Positions 53,693 through 64,000 of a DNA stretch of 64,000 bases are shown piece after piece. The notes below the pieces were generated by a model. It was not told the origin of the DNA and did not search any database. It saw only the letters and a list, made by a program, of their open reading frames with translations. Made by a program: the position numbers and the translations under genes. The DNA is from Cristatella mucedo (taxonomy: Eukaryota > Bryozoa > Phylactolaemata > Cristatellidae): the NCBI GenBank assembly GCA_009760855.2, contig WPIO01000008.1:11690001-11754000 (forward strand). Reading direction: 5' to 3'. How positions within the stretch are numbered: position 1 is the first letter of the stretch; every line of letters begins with the position of its first letter.

Positions 53693-55436
53693 TACCTATA
53701 CGATGGAAAGAAACGCTGTGCGTGAAGCCGACGACCACTTGCCTAGCGTCATTCAGAACTTTGTACAGGCATTAATCAAGAACGTCATCGCGTCAGCCGG
53801 CTAAAAATGCAGCCAGCTAAACAATAGCTAATCCGAAAGCTACGGCTTTTGCTAACACTTCTTGTCGAAACCCAATTCGCGATACTCTTATACTGGTCCT
53901 TAAAGAGCTTTCATGAGTCGAAATAACTGTCGAACCATTCCGCACGCATAGTAGTCGAGCGTTGAAACTAACAGCAGCTCATCGTGGCTTAATAGGGGCA
54001 TCAGCTGTCGCTACAGTCACCAGTAACAAGCTGAATCGCAGGTAACTTATGTAAGCTAAGAGCAGCTCTGCAGAACCTTCCCATTCAAGGAGAAACCCGA
54101 GACTCCACTTCCCCAGACCGGTTTGCATATCAGTTACTAATCGATGCCGATTATCACCGTCTTTTAAAAGGTGCCTGGTGGAGGTCTTTCAGAAATCACG
54201 CTGATAAAAGCATGACTACGTACATATGCAACGAAATTTGGCAAAGGGAAATCCGCATATCGGGGCGCACTGTGCTATGTAGTGGTTCCGTGCCTTAAAA
54301 AAATGTAAATCTGACGCAGGTGCCGAGGAGGGCTGACAGAATATACTACGCAGTCGGGTTAGCGGTGTCTCACACATAACTGAAACTGGGAAGACAACAA
54401 AATGTTACAGAAACAAGAATATTTTCTAAATTTGGCATCACATAATTGTTTTCACGAACAGCCGAGCAGCCATGCAGAGCACAAACACGGGCAGACACTG
54501 GGCAACACCGTAAATGGCCAAATGAAAGAAAATCATAGCTGAAGATGTGTGCAAGCGCCCAGTGCATCAAAATCGCGTCTAAAAATGCGTCTATCACGGA
54601 CAAAATCTTAATTCCACGAGGAAATTTATGTTCGCCACGATATTATCCTACCTGCAAAAAAGGCCGATACCTGGTACAGAGCAAAACCGGGAACCGTGCC
54701 CGCCAGTGCAGCGCTTGACCTTGCCTCGGCGTGACCTTCGTCCATATGTCATGGCTTCTCCTGGTTAGGGGCCGCGCTTTGTTAGCACTCCGCCTGAATT
54801 GAAGCGGACCTTGCGTGCGACGCATCGAAACAGCTCATAGAGTATAGTTATTAATCATGGTCTATCAAAGCTACGCGATCGTAAACAAAGGCGCAGCGAG
54901 CTATAACTTGTACCTATTCAAAAAACAGTAAAGCCTCTTGCAGCCTTCTGATAACACCAGTGGTCCTAAAATACAGATATACACTCGGAGTTTTCATGTT
55001 GCATGTCTGTGGAAAAATTAAATGAGTTTCTTTTAGTAAAGCCTCATACAATCAAACACGGCTGGGTCGTTGGACGCTTCTGTTACACTGTCGCCCGGGC
55101 TTCGTCTGTGTTTTCCATGCCGCCGGAAATAAAGACGATAAGCATTCGTACTGCTACAGTGAAAGTGCACCGAGGAACATTACGATGATGGATAATTATT
55201 GTGAATCGCCATGATAATTTAAGATTCCGATTTGATGATCAATCGAGATGACGAGTCCAGATGATGATGATCCTGATAATCATTACCTCATCACTATCGT
55301 CCGAATTATGAACGTCGTCAGCTAGATGTCGGGCCAACAAAAATCCGAGAGAGGCACTGATTGGCCAAGACGATGAGTAGCTTGGCATTTGCAACCTGCC
55401 GTGTCCATTTGAAGAATGGGCTGTCAAAATAACAAA
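53693..55436. other. ARPC1 upstream region, no further gene recognised
   Basis: Apart from the possible untranslated exon near 54.65-54.84 kb, only short frames occur. The plus-strand frame 55003-55188 has no recognisable motif. Confidence 0.5.
54652..54835 (-). other. Possible ARPC1 5' untranslated exon
   Basis: A GC-richer stretch about 1 kb upstream of the ARPC1 start ends at a good donor (TTGCAG then GTAGGA on the minus strand). The first coding exon needs an upstream exon because its ATG sits just after an acceptor-like site. The upper boundary is arbitrary and transcription is not shown by the sequence. Confidence 0.25.
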
Positions 55437-55589
55437 TAGTAATGATAATACATTTGTATATCACCCTTAGAGAACTGAATCTTTTAGCAGGCACTTTACA
55501 GATGCTGCTTAGAAAGCATTACCAAATGATTGTGGCAGCATACACAGGCAGCAGGCATAAGCAGGTGCATGCACACGAAGAACGAATCA

Positions 55590-56345
55590 GCAACAATATT
55601 AAGATATTTGTATAGTGCCCCATCTAATGAAGTCTCTTCCAAGACATTTTACACCTTCGGAAAAAAATTTAATTAGTCAGATAACATGCACAGTTTCAAC
55701 CTGCATAAGCCCACATAGGTAAATTCACGCTGACTCAGCAAATTCTGCGAGGAATGGTGCGTTTTCCTCTCCTTTATAAATAGCGTCTAGTCGGGGATGT
55801 CGTTATTTCAATCGGGAGTGGGAGCATACGAACTAAAGACACGGTGTTCAAGAAATTATGGGTGGTTGGTTAGAAGCAAAGCTACTCGACTTGAGTCAGA
55901 AGATAAGGTAGCACGATTTCCAAACCGATTGGGGTGTAGCTCTGACAGGTAGGCTGGAGCAAGAGAGTTAAAAAGAACAAGCAATGAATGACGAAATCCT
56001 AAAGTCGATACGCAACTTGATGGGAAGCCATTGCATGTCGGTGAGAAGTGGTGTCGTGTGATAACTGCGACGTTCACGGCAGGCAAGCCAAGGTGCAGAG
56101 TCTTGCACCAACGGTCTGCGCCTTTTACTTAGGGCCCGAAGGCCTGCGAGTCGTGAGCTACAGATGTCGAGATGGGATGTCGAAATTGCTTGGACCAAAG
56201 GATGTGGTATCACTGGCCCAGCGCAGGTCCAAAATTTCGCCATGTTAACAAGCTGAAACCAGACAGACTTGACTGTGAAGTTGATGTGGGTAGTCTTGTG
56301 AAAGGTCGCTTTGGAACCACACACCCGGATTTTCTGCACACGGTA
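55590..56345 (-). mobile_element. L2-like LINE 3' fragment
   Basis: Minus-strand frames contain VKSVWFQLVNMAKF, LACRERRSYHTTPLL and MQWLPIKLRIDFRI, which match the C-terminal RT region of the better copy at 59.3-60.7 kb. The frame is broken near the end. The tail at 55600-55660 resembles the family 3' hairpin. A second, isolated tail (55437-55500) lies just beyond it. Confidence 0.75.
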
Positions 56346-56929
56346 CAGGAGATGTGTTCGCCGAGCCCATGTTGAGGAATAGACAAAGCGTTAGATGTTA
56401 GCTTGCTTACGCTGAAAGCTCAGAGTGTAAGCTCGTACACAAAACTCCTTTGAAACTTATTTTCATGTAGATAGTACCCGAACAAGCATGCAGAATAGTG
56501 TTTCCCAAGAGTCAGTTTGACATCGTAAGCATTTCATGCCGAAATCTTACTTTGAAAGGCAAATTAACTCAAATTCAAACAAGCGCCTTGAATTAACCTG
56601 GCAACACCAAAAAACAATCTCTCCATGGAAAAACTGCACAAGTAAGAATAACTATCGCGTAAAAAACATTGCGTTTTTTCTCGTTTAGTTAATAATTGGT
56701 TTCGGACCATCCTTACTTGTTTTGGGTTCATCAGTTCATCAGTTTTCGCTTTCGTGTGGGAATGCCTTGAAATCTTTTCGGTGGATCTGCCCCATGCTCT
56801 ATCACTGCCGTGCAATGCCAAAAATAGCCATCTGGTGGCCGGAAGACCACGTTTCGGAGGTCCTTCAATGGCCTCTGGTGCTAGAACTTTCGCGTACGAT
56901 ACTTCAAAACCACAGGAAGCGGCATCGCA

Positions 56930-58200
56930 AGTTGATGCGAAGAGGCCATTTGCAAAGACAAGGTTCACCTTCCCGTTTTTATCAAAGACACTGGAACGAG
57001 TTTTGGCAGACCAACAGAACTCTTATATTGAGAAATCAAACCTAGAAACTGAGTTCCAGTCTGGGTTTAGAGCTAATCACTCCACAGAGTCAGCATTGCT
57101 TAGGGTATATGAGATCTTCTCTGGAATGCAGACTTGGGTAAAGTCTTTCTGCTTGTTCTTTCGGCAGCTTTCGATACTATTGATCACCAAGCCCTTGTTG
57201 AGCGTCTCGTATTTCACCTGGGCATCGCAGGAACTGCACTGCAATGGTTCAGGCCTATCTCCGTGTTAAACTCCCGAATATTGATATGAACGGACAGAAA
57301 TCATCCGAGGAGCCGCTTAAGTACGAGGTACCTCAGGGCTCTGTGCTTGTGTCGCTTCTTTTAACAGTTTATACTCTCGCTCTTGCCATTGTGATTGCCA
57401 AGCACAATCTAGGCTTTCACTTCTATGCAGATGACACTCAGTTGTACCTATGCTCTGATTCCTCTCAGCCCTCGAGCACGTCGAATTGTATACACACCCT
57501 TGCTGCATGTGTCAATGACATCTGCAAATGGATGGCAGCAAACTTTCTAAAATTGAAAGACGACAAAACCAACCTAGTAGTTACAGGCAAACCAAGCATG
57601 ATTCAGAAATTGGAAAGTTTAGCACTCACAATCGGCTGTCAGAATATTTCCTGTTGAATCTGCACGAAATCTAGGTGTCCTGTTCCAAAGGGACCTTTCA
57701 CCAGACGACCACAGCAGCTCCACAGTCAAGCCTGCCCACTTTCAGCTATATAACATTACTAAAATTCGGGCTTGCTGAGATAGGGATACTTGATCAAAAC
57801 TGTTCCACGAGTTTGTGACATCCCGTCTCCACTTCTGTAGCTCATTGCTTGCTGGTCTACCGGCCTGTGCAATCAGACGCTTACAGTTGGTGAAAAAATC
57901 AACAGCTAGGCTCGCCTGTCGTGAGCGGCACAGTTGCCACATCACCCCACTTCTCGACGAACTCCAATGGCTCTCAATCAAGCAGAGTATTGACTTCAAT
58001 GTTCTGTTACTTACCTTTAGATCCCACCATTCTCTGGCTCCAGCCTACCTATCAGAACTACTATCCCCGGCGAAGAATCGTACAACCTGCTTTTCTGACT
58101 CGAATTGTCTAGCCATTCCTCGTACGAGCCTCAAAACCGTTGGAGACTGTGCCTGTAGTTTTTATGCTCCCAAAGCCTGGAACTCTGATATCAGTATATT
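56930..58200 (+). mobile_element. L2-like LINE reverse transcriptase fragment, degenerate
   Basis: Plus-strand frames give FLSKTLERVLADQQ and FQSGFRANHSTESALLRV (RT start), VPQGSVLVSLLLTVYTLALA, FHFYADDTQLYLCSDSSQ, MAANFLKLKDDKTNLVV and then, after stops, LDELQWLSIKQSIDFNVLLL. It covers more of the RT than the copy at 59.3-60.7 kb but has at least two frameshifts and several stops. An (AT)n tract follows directly at the 3' side. Confidence 0.85.
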
Positions 58201-58224
58201 ATAATAAATATGTATATAACAATT

Positions 58225-58225
<1 letters not shown>

Positions 58226-58271
<46 letters not shown>
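58226..58271. repeat. (TA)n microsatellite
   Basis: About 22 TA units directly after a LINE fragment. Confidence 0.95.
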
Positions 58272-58274
<3 letters not shown>

Positions 58275-58275
<1 letters not shown>

Positions 58276-59289
58276 TACATAAGGTCAGTGACCTTACTGC
58301 AGTTGAAAAATGCTAGCAAACCACCCTAACTTCAGCCCGTGATAACGCCGCAGGCAAATCTGAGTTATTTGAAAAACTACCAAATCATCGAGCTACTTGT
58401 TCTAATTCCAGATACTTGTTACTGGCTGACAGCAGGTTTCCGTTTTTTTTTGCAATTAACTTTTTCTAAAACCCTCATTAGCTAACTCGTCAGACCTCAC
58501 CAATTTGTATGGAAACCGTGAAGCGTTTTCTTGCTGCTCTCGGTACAAATAGCCACTCTTGAGTGAAGATTTGTTGTTTCGATTGATCTTTGATAATGTA
58601 AAGAGCCTGTTTGGCAATACAGTCGTCCCTCTCCCACTTTGCGCATTGACTTTCGAGGCTTCACTCTATCGCGGTTTTTCAAATATATTCATGACTGATC
58701 GAGATAGTGAACATGACACGGCGCGAGCTCGCTTGTGGGCAAGAACTTTTTTTCCCGAAAATTGGGTTTGGTGAAAATAAGCCAATCAGAGCGTAATCTT
58801 CACGGATTGGCTATCCAATCCTCTTCCTATCCTGGCCACTGATTGGCTCAGACTCGCAAAAGTTGCCCTTGCTCTTTTTTGCAGTAAATTTCTTCATCTT
58901 CATCTTCATCGCTTCACCATCAAACAAGTTGCACCCTTCATCATCGAAAAGTTGCACTATCTTCATAGGTTAGTAGCTGTGTGTAAGAACTGTGTGTGTT
59001 ATTAAATTTACAATACTATTTAATAAGGTTTTGTAGCATCTAATATGTCTTATTTTTTATTTTGTCTAATATATTGGGTAATAGGAGTGTAAAATGACTA
59101 AAGGGAGTGTTATTTTATGTCTAGAGGGCTCTAATAGTGTTAAAAACCTTATTTAGAGGGTCTTGAAAAGATTTTCTATGCTCTAACTGCCTAAGAAAAT
59201 ATTCGATTAAGAAAATATTCGATTCAGAAGCAAAGAATCCTATTTCGTGAAAATTCACTTTTCGTGGTAGAGTCTGGAACTGATTAACC
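58275..59289. other. No gene recognised between LINE copies
   Basis: Mixed sequence with CCAAT-like ATTGG repeats around 58780-58850 and a TCATCTTCATC tract near 58900. No protein similarity was noticed. Confidence 0.5.
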
Positions 59290-60665
59290 ACGATAAACGA
59301 GGGACAATAATAATAATAATAATTCACTTGATAAAGCGCCCTCAGAGAACTTAATCTCTCTCTAGGCGCTTTACATTTGCTGTAAAGTGAAATGCAATTG
59401 AATGGTAAGTAAAATCATGCTTGAAAAACAAACGAAATGAATAATATGGTTAGGGGTGACATGCACAGGGTCAGCATGCAAATGTGGTTAGTGGCAGCAT
59501 GCACAGTGTCAGCACGCATAAGCACATCAAGGACGAATCACAGGGACCCACTAAATGCTGTCCTAAATAGGTGTGTTTTTAGGTTCCTTTTAAATGTGGT
59601 CAGGTCAGGGGATGTTCTGACGCAGGTCGGGAGGGAGCTCCAGGCTTTGGGAGCATATGAACTAAATGCACGGTCTCCAAAGGATTTGAGGTTTGTATGA
59701 GGTATTTCTAGACTGTTGGATTCCGAAAAGCGGGTGGCGCGATGCTTGGCCTGATGGGGTAGTATATCTGAGAGATAGGCTTGAGCCATAGAATGAAGGG
59801 ACCTAAAAGTGAGCGACAAAACCTTGAAGTCAATCCGTTGCTTGACTGGTAGCCAGTGCAGGTCGGCGAGAAGTGGAGTAATGTGGCAACTGCGACGCTC
59901 ACGACAGACAAGCCTAGCTGCAGAGTTTTGCACCAGCTGCAATCGCCTGATCGCACATGCTGGTAGGCCAGTAAGCAGTGAGTTGCAGAAGTCGAGACGA
60001 GATGTCACGAATGCATGGACCAGCTTGGACGTGGTATCTTTATCCAAACAATCCCGAATTTTAGCAATGTTATGAAGCTGAAAATAGGCGGATTTGACTG
60101 TGGAGCTGATATGGTCGTCTAACGAGAGGTCGCTTTGGAATATGACACCTAGATTTCGAGCTGATTCAACTGGAGATATGCTGGCAGAGCCAATTTTGAG
60201 AGTCAGCCTTTCCAATCTCTGGATCACACTGGGTTTGCCCATAACTAGTAAGTTAGTTTTATCATCGTCAAGTTTTAGAAAATTTGCTGCCATCCATGTG
60301 CGGATGTCATCAATGCATGCAGCTAGTGAGTTTAAAGAATTTGAGGTGCTCGAAGGCTGAGAGGGATCAAAGCAAAGGTACAACTGAGTGTCATCCGCAT
60401 AGAAGTGAAAGCCTAGCTTGTGCTTGGCAATCACATCAGCAAGAGGCAGAGTATAAACCGTGAAAAGAACCGGACCTAGCACTGAGCCCTGAGGTACTCC
60501 ATATTTCAGAGGTACTTCAGATGATCTTTGTCCATTCACGTCAATACTCTGGAGTCTCCCACTGAGATAGGACCTGAACCACTGCAGAGCAGTGCCAGTG
60601 ATGCCCGGGCGAGATGAGAGGCGCTCATTAGGGGACGACCGTTTTAACAAATTTCTATCCATATC
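59290..60665 (-). mobile_element. L2-like LINE, 5'-truncated, best-preserved reverse transcriptase
   Basis: A 374-codon uninterrupted minus-strand frame (60662-59538) encodes the C-terminal half of a non-LTR reverse transcriptase: WFRSYLSGRLQSI, YGVPQGSVLGPVLF, the catalytic box FHFYADDTQLYL, WMAANFLKLDDDKTNLLVMG, ARNLGVIFQSDLSLDDHI, a RLDFCNSLL motif and LADLHWLPVKQRIDFKVLSL. The 3' end carries a stem-forming GCGCC...GGCGC motif followed by an (AAT)n-like tail at 59299-59380. The sequence stops in mid-RT at about 60665, so the endonuclease and 5' end are missing. This is typical 5' truncation by target-primed reverse transcription. Its intact frame suggests recent insertion. Confidence 0.9.
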
Positions 60666-61229
60666 CTATTAAAAGGAGTGTGTGCCTGCGGAGAGTCCAA
60701 TAGCGACCAGGCTTGACTGCCTTTACTGCCCATCAAGATTTTCATCAATCCTAGTCTTATTGCCAAACTGAATCTGTGTGCTTGGCTCAGCTAAGTGCTC
60801 CTATCCGCGTGCACATAGTGCGAAATCTATGATCTTCACAGTCATGCTGGAGCAGGGCTCGGAATCAAGAGAGATAACCTTGTGGTACAAAGGGTACAAA
60901 TATGAATGCCACGATTAGCTTTGACCCAATGTCGTTCACCGCAAATAAACTTAAGCGGAGCTAGAAAAAAATTGTACATTTCAATATTTTACCGAGAAAC
61001 TCACTCCCACAAAGCTTACGAGACGTCATCTTGTATGTATCTCCGCCTGTTACACCAAAAAGCCAATAGGACTAAGTAGGTGTTACGCTAACAGACTTCG
61101 CCTCACGAAACAAAGAGAAAATGGGAAGCATTGCTGAGTCAGGAGAGCAGTTGAGGTAGTTAGTAGCATGAAAGTTGCAGCTCAGGACGGCTGGAAAGGA
61201 TGTGCCCTTGTCGAAAGCATGAGAGCATA

Positions 61230-61680
61230 CATCGTTTTGTTATAATTGTCGAAGCGAGTTCAATAGTCTAAGACCTCTAGAGCCAAATCTGCTGTCGCCA
61301 ACATTCTTTAAGTGGAAGAATGGAGCAGCTAATCTATTGTCCGTACAGGACCTGAGGGCATGAGGAGGCGGAAACTGGTGCAACATGTTCAGCTAGGTAC
61401 GAAGCAGCCAAGCCGTGAGAGGCCTTGTAGGTCAGCATAAGAACTTTACTCTATACCCGTTGATCAAGAGGCAACCATCCAAGCTCTTTCAGCAAAGAAG
61501 ACACATTGTCAGACCTCTAGGATTTATGAACTAGCCTTGCAGCCATATTGATCCCAAGCTGCAGTTGCCTAGTAGCTTTTTCCGGTAGCCCAGCCAAAAG
61601 AAAATTACAATAATCTAGACGAGACAGAACCATCTCTTCTGCTGCTGACAGTGGCACCGCCTTACCAGCCGTACGGTTCA
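61230..61680 (-). mobile_element. Second LINE family (CR1/Rex-like), RT C-terminal fragment
   Basis: Minus-strand frames give VLSRLDYCNFLLAGLPEKATRQLQ, abbreviated here to its core LDYCNFLLAGLP, then NVSSLLKELGWLPLDQR and KASHGLAASYLAEH. This is the C-terminal region of a different non-LTR element from the L2-like family. Stops interrupt the frame. Confidence 0.65.
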
Positions 61681-63339
61681 GTTGCTCGAAGCCCTCCTGA
61701 CTTTGCTATCCATAAATCCTAGCAAGCTTTTGTCTTCGCAATGAATAACAATGATTCTTGAGTCTATTAAAAAGAGTATTTTAAAAGCGAGACCCTGTAT
61801 GTTTATATTGGTAGCAATTATGCGAGCCGGATAACGCAGCCTGACAACGAAGGCAAATATCTCAAAACCCACGTTGCACGTCTTCATTAGAGTCAGATAA
61901 TAAGTTTGAATACGCGACAGTGTATTTAGAAACATCGATCAGAAAAGCCCTATTGCAAGACTAACTGCCAGAAAGTCATCGTAATGCCGTTTTCAGCCGC
62001 ATGTGCAAGCCGATAGCCATGCCCGGCAAAACATGTTGATTTTACGAGCAATTGTCCTTCCTAGTTCTTGAATTTTAAAATTATATTCGACATTAGAGAT
62101 GCCTTTAGTGTCACATTTTGACCACTTATTGACTCATTTTACCATGCCGCTCACGTGCACAAACCGAATCACTACCGACGTCACACATTCGATCAAATAT
62201 TCCTCACGCTGTACGTTATTTTCTTCAAATTGGAAAAACTGTCCAAACATCTGGCAAAATACAGATCTCACCGAGTCTGCACTTTATGCCCTACTCCGTA
62301 TCCAGAATCAACTGAGGATCTTTAAATCTTAAGACAATATACAGTAATGCTTCCGAACGAAAAATTCTTTCACGCCCCTGCTGATGAAAATCATTTGCGA
62401 CCTGTCATCGCTAGTACAATACAACTATAGGACTATAGCTGACGTTCTGAATGAGTTTACTTCTCTGACTACCAGCAGTGTACTCCCTCTTCCTGATGGC
62501 GTTCGATTTGTCTCAGACATATTAGTCAGGGCTACTATGGGGCACCATGCAAAAGTGTACTAAAGATTAGGACTGACTGCCGTCGATTGGCATGTGAGAG
62601 CAACTTTAGATCAGACCAATTCCATCTTAGGAAATGCTAAGGCTGGCTTGATTAAAAATTATCATGATACAGATGCACGAACCTAATCTGCTGATATCGA
62701 CCTCGACCGTCATCTTAACCGGTCCCAGGTTAGCGCACCAGACAAACTAATTTTTTTCTGTTGATCTAGTAGATATAATTTCTAGCTTATTCGTCAGCAC
62801 AATATATTAGATCAGTGACTTCATTCCTATGTGAGCACACTTGCTAGCATGCAGCCGAAGTAGCCGTAAGCACCTATATGGATGTCCACTGTGGTTTAAG
62901 TGATGAAAGAAGCTGCAGATAATTTTGAATTGTCTTTCTGAAGGACCTCAGAGTATCAGCGTTCATCATTACCGATGAAAATTGGGTTCGACTACCCTTT
63001 GCCTGCATTCATCATTGCCGCCCCCAGAGCCAAAACCAGATTATTGGCTAGTGCAAAAAAAAACAACTGACAACCACGAGGACAATAAGTTTAACAAGCT
63101 GGTATAGATTTGCAGCAGAAGCTGCAAAAACGCACACAGACAGCTGTCTCGAAAAAGGTAGGCGTCCTGCTCAGACCAAGTCGTACACAGTGGCAGTCAG
63201 CACACGAGCAACTCAGTGTACTTTTTAGGAGCTTTTTAATAAGCGGCTGGCTACAATATCGGTCTTTCACAAGGGAAGAAAGACTTATTGTTATCTTTCC
63301 TTTAAATTGGGTTAGCAAATTAGTGTAATCCAGAAATAG
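61681..63339. other. No gene recognised, probably decayed LINE sequence
   Basis: Weak non-LTR flavour (for example CRLACESNFRSDQFHL-type text near 62580) suggests old LINE body on the plus strand, but nothing can be delimited. The frames present are short. Confidence 0.4.
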
Positions 63340-63780
63340 GAAAAAGCTATCCCTTAAAACTGGCTGTGCCAGCGTATCTCCTGTGGCATCTTCTGGAAGT
63401 CTTGGTCCTAGTCCAAAGTTATCCTTAAACAGACGACCGCAGCAAATACAAATGTTGTGTCTGCTTAATTTCAGCTAAGTAGCCTTGGAAAATTCTGACC
63501 TGCTTACAATGGTGACAGGAATTCAGGTTTTTGCATATATTGCGCGACACCAGGTCTCAATTTCTATAACTCAAAGTTTGCAGGTCTTACAGCCCGTGTA
63601 ATAAGGCGCTTAGAAGTTATCGAACAAATTTGTGTCTAAACTGTTCAATCATTATTGTCAGAGCTGCCAAATTAGAATAGCTATTGCTGACTTACACTGG
63701 CTCCCCACCCAGAAGCGCACCGGCTTCAAGGTTTAATCGCAAACTCACAGGACGCGCCATTCTCTTGCTTCTACCTAAAA
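63340..63780 (+). mobile_element. L2-like LINE RT C-terminal fragment
   Basis: Shifting plus-strand frames give LGPSPKLSLN, then LNFYNSKFAGLTARVIRRLEVI and IADLHWLP-like text ending near TQKRTGFKV. Degenerate copy, directly followed by a SINE at 63795. Confidence 0.6.
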
Positions 63781-63794
63781 ACAAATATTAGCTG

Positions 63795-63945
63795 ATTTAA
63801 CAGCCCCATGTGCAGAGCGGCAGAAGAGCCTCAACGGCAATCACAGCCGCTTGCAATGTGTAATTGCCCACTGCAGCATTCGAGATCACGACCTCGCTCG
63901 TGGAACCTATCCATTCGAGCTACTCCCCAGAGAGCTAGGTTGTGC
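63795..63945 (-). mobile_element. SINE family 1 (diverged)
   Basis: The minus strand shows GAGGTCGTGATCTCGAATGC as a decayed B-box and GCGGCTGTGATTGCCGTTGA then CTCTTCTGCCGCT. It follows a LINE fragment. Confidence 0.65.
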
Positions 63946-64000
63946 CGCGTCCTGCCGTCCTTCTTACCTCAGTCCTTTAACTCGCCTCGAGTAAATCTTA

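Overview
The window is nuclear DNA from an animal, most likely an invertebrate. The genes are split by many GT-AG introns, the proteins are metazoan housekeeping or eumetazoan types, and the non-coding DNA is full of L2/CR1-like LINE fragments, tRNA-derived SINEs, DNA-transposon relics and very long dinucleotide microsatellites. There is no operon, Shine-Dalgarno or phage-like organisation. I cannot name the species or phylum from the sequence alone.

Three complete protein-coding genes could be reassembled exon by exon, each with start, stop and consistent splice phases. NUP85 (minus strand, 8876-30179, 20 coding exons, 645 residues) encodes a nuclear-pore Y-complex scaffold subunit. CRYM (plus strand, 30250-43865, 8 exons, 315 residues) encodes mu-crystallin/ketimine reductase. 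ARPC1 (minus strand, 44148-53692, 9 coding exons, about 379 residues) encodes the WD40 subunit of the Arp2/3 complex. NUP85 and CRYM are head to head with only 70 bp between their start codons, so they probably share a bidirectional promoter. CRYM and ARPC1 are tail to tail with 282 bp between stop codons. Their functions (pore scaffold, NADPH-dependent imine reduction/thyroid hormone binding, actin nucleation) are unrelated, so the link is genomic packing and not a pathway.

Left flank (1-8.9 kb): a tentative exon of an unidentified minus-strand gene near 2.2 kb, a degenerate hAT-like transposase (3.16-5.83 kb) split by a GC-rich insertion of about 0.7 kb, SINE and LINE pieces, and otherwise nothing recognisable. 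Right flank (53.7-64 kb): a possible ARPC1 5' UTR exon, then mostly LINE fragments, including the best-preserved L2-like reverse transcriptase (374 codons, minus, 59.5-60.7 kb).

Repeats inside introns are informative. One SINE family carries a tRNA-like head and a 3' end matching that of the resident L2-like LINE, which fits a SINE/LINE mobilisation partnership. Other structures are a pair of inverted copies of about 310-325 bp (26.09-26.40 and 27.51-27.83 kb) with an internal perfect 17-bp hairpin, a diverged repeat array that changes orientation around a LINE fragment (35.3-37.2 kb), a 17-bp minisatellite (14.0 kb), and a perfect 18-bp X-box-like palindrome flanked by CCAAT motifs (25.8 kb). 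I saw no CRISPR array, rRNA or convincing functional tRNA gene.
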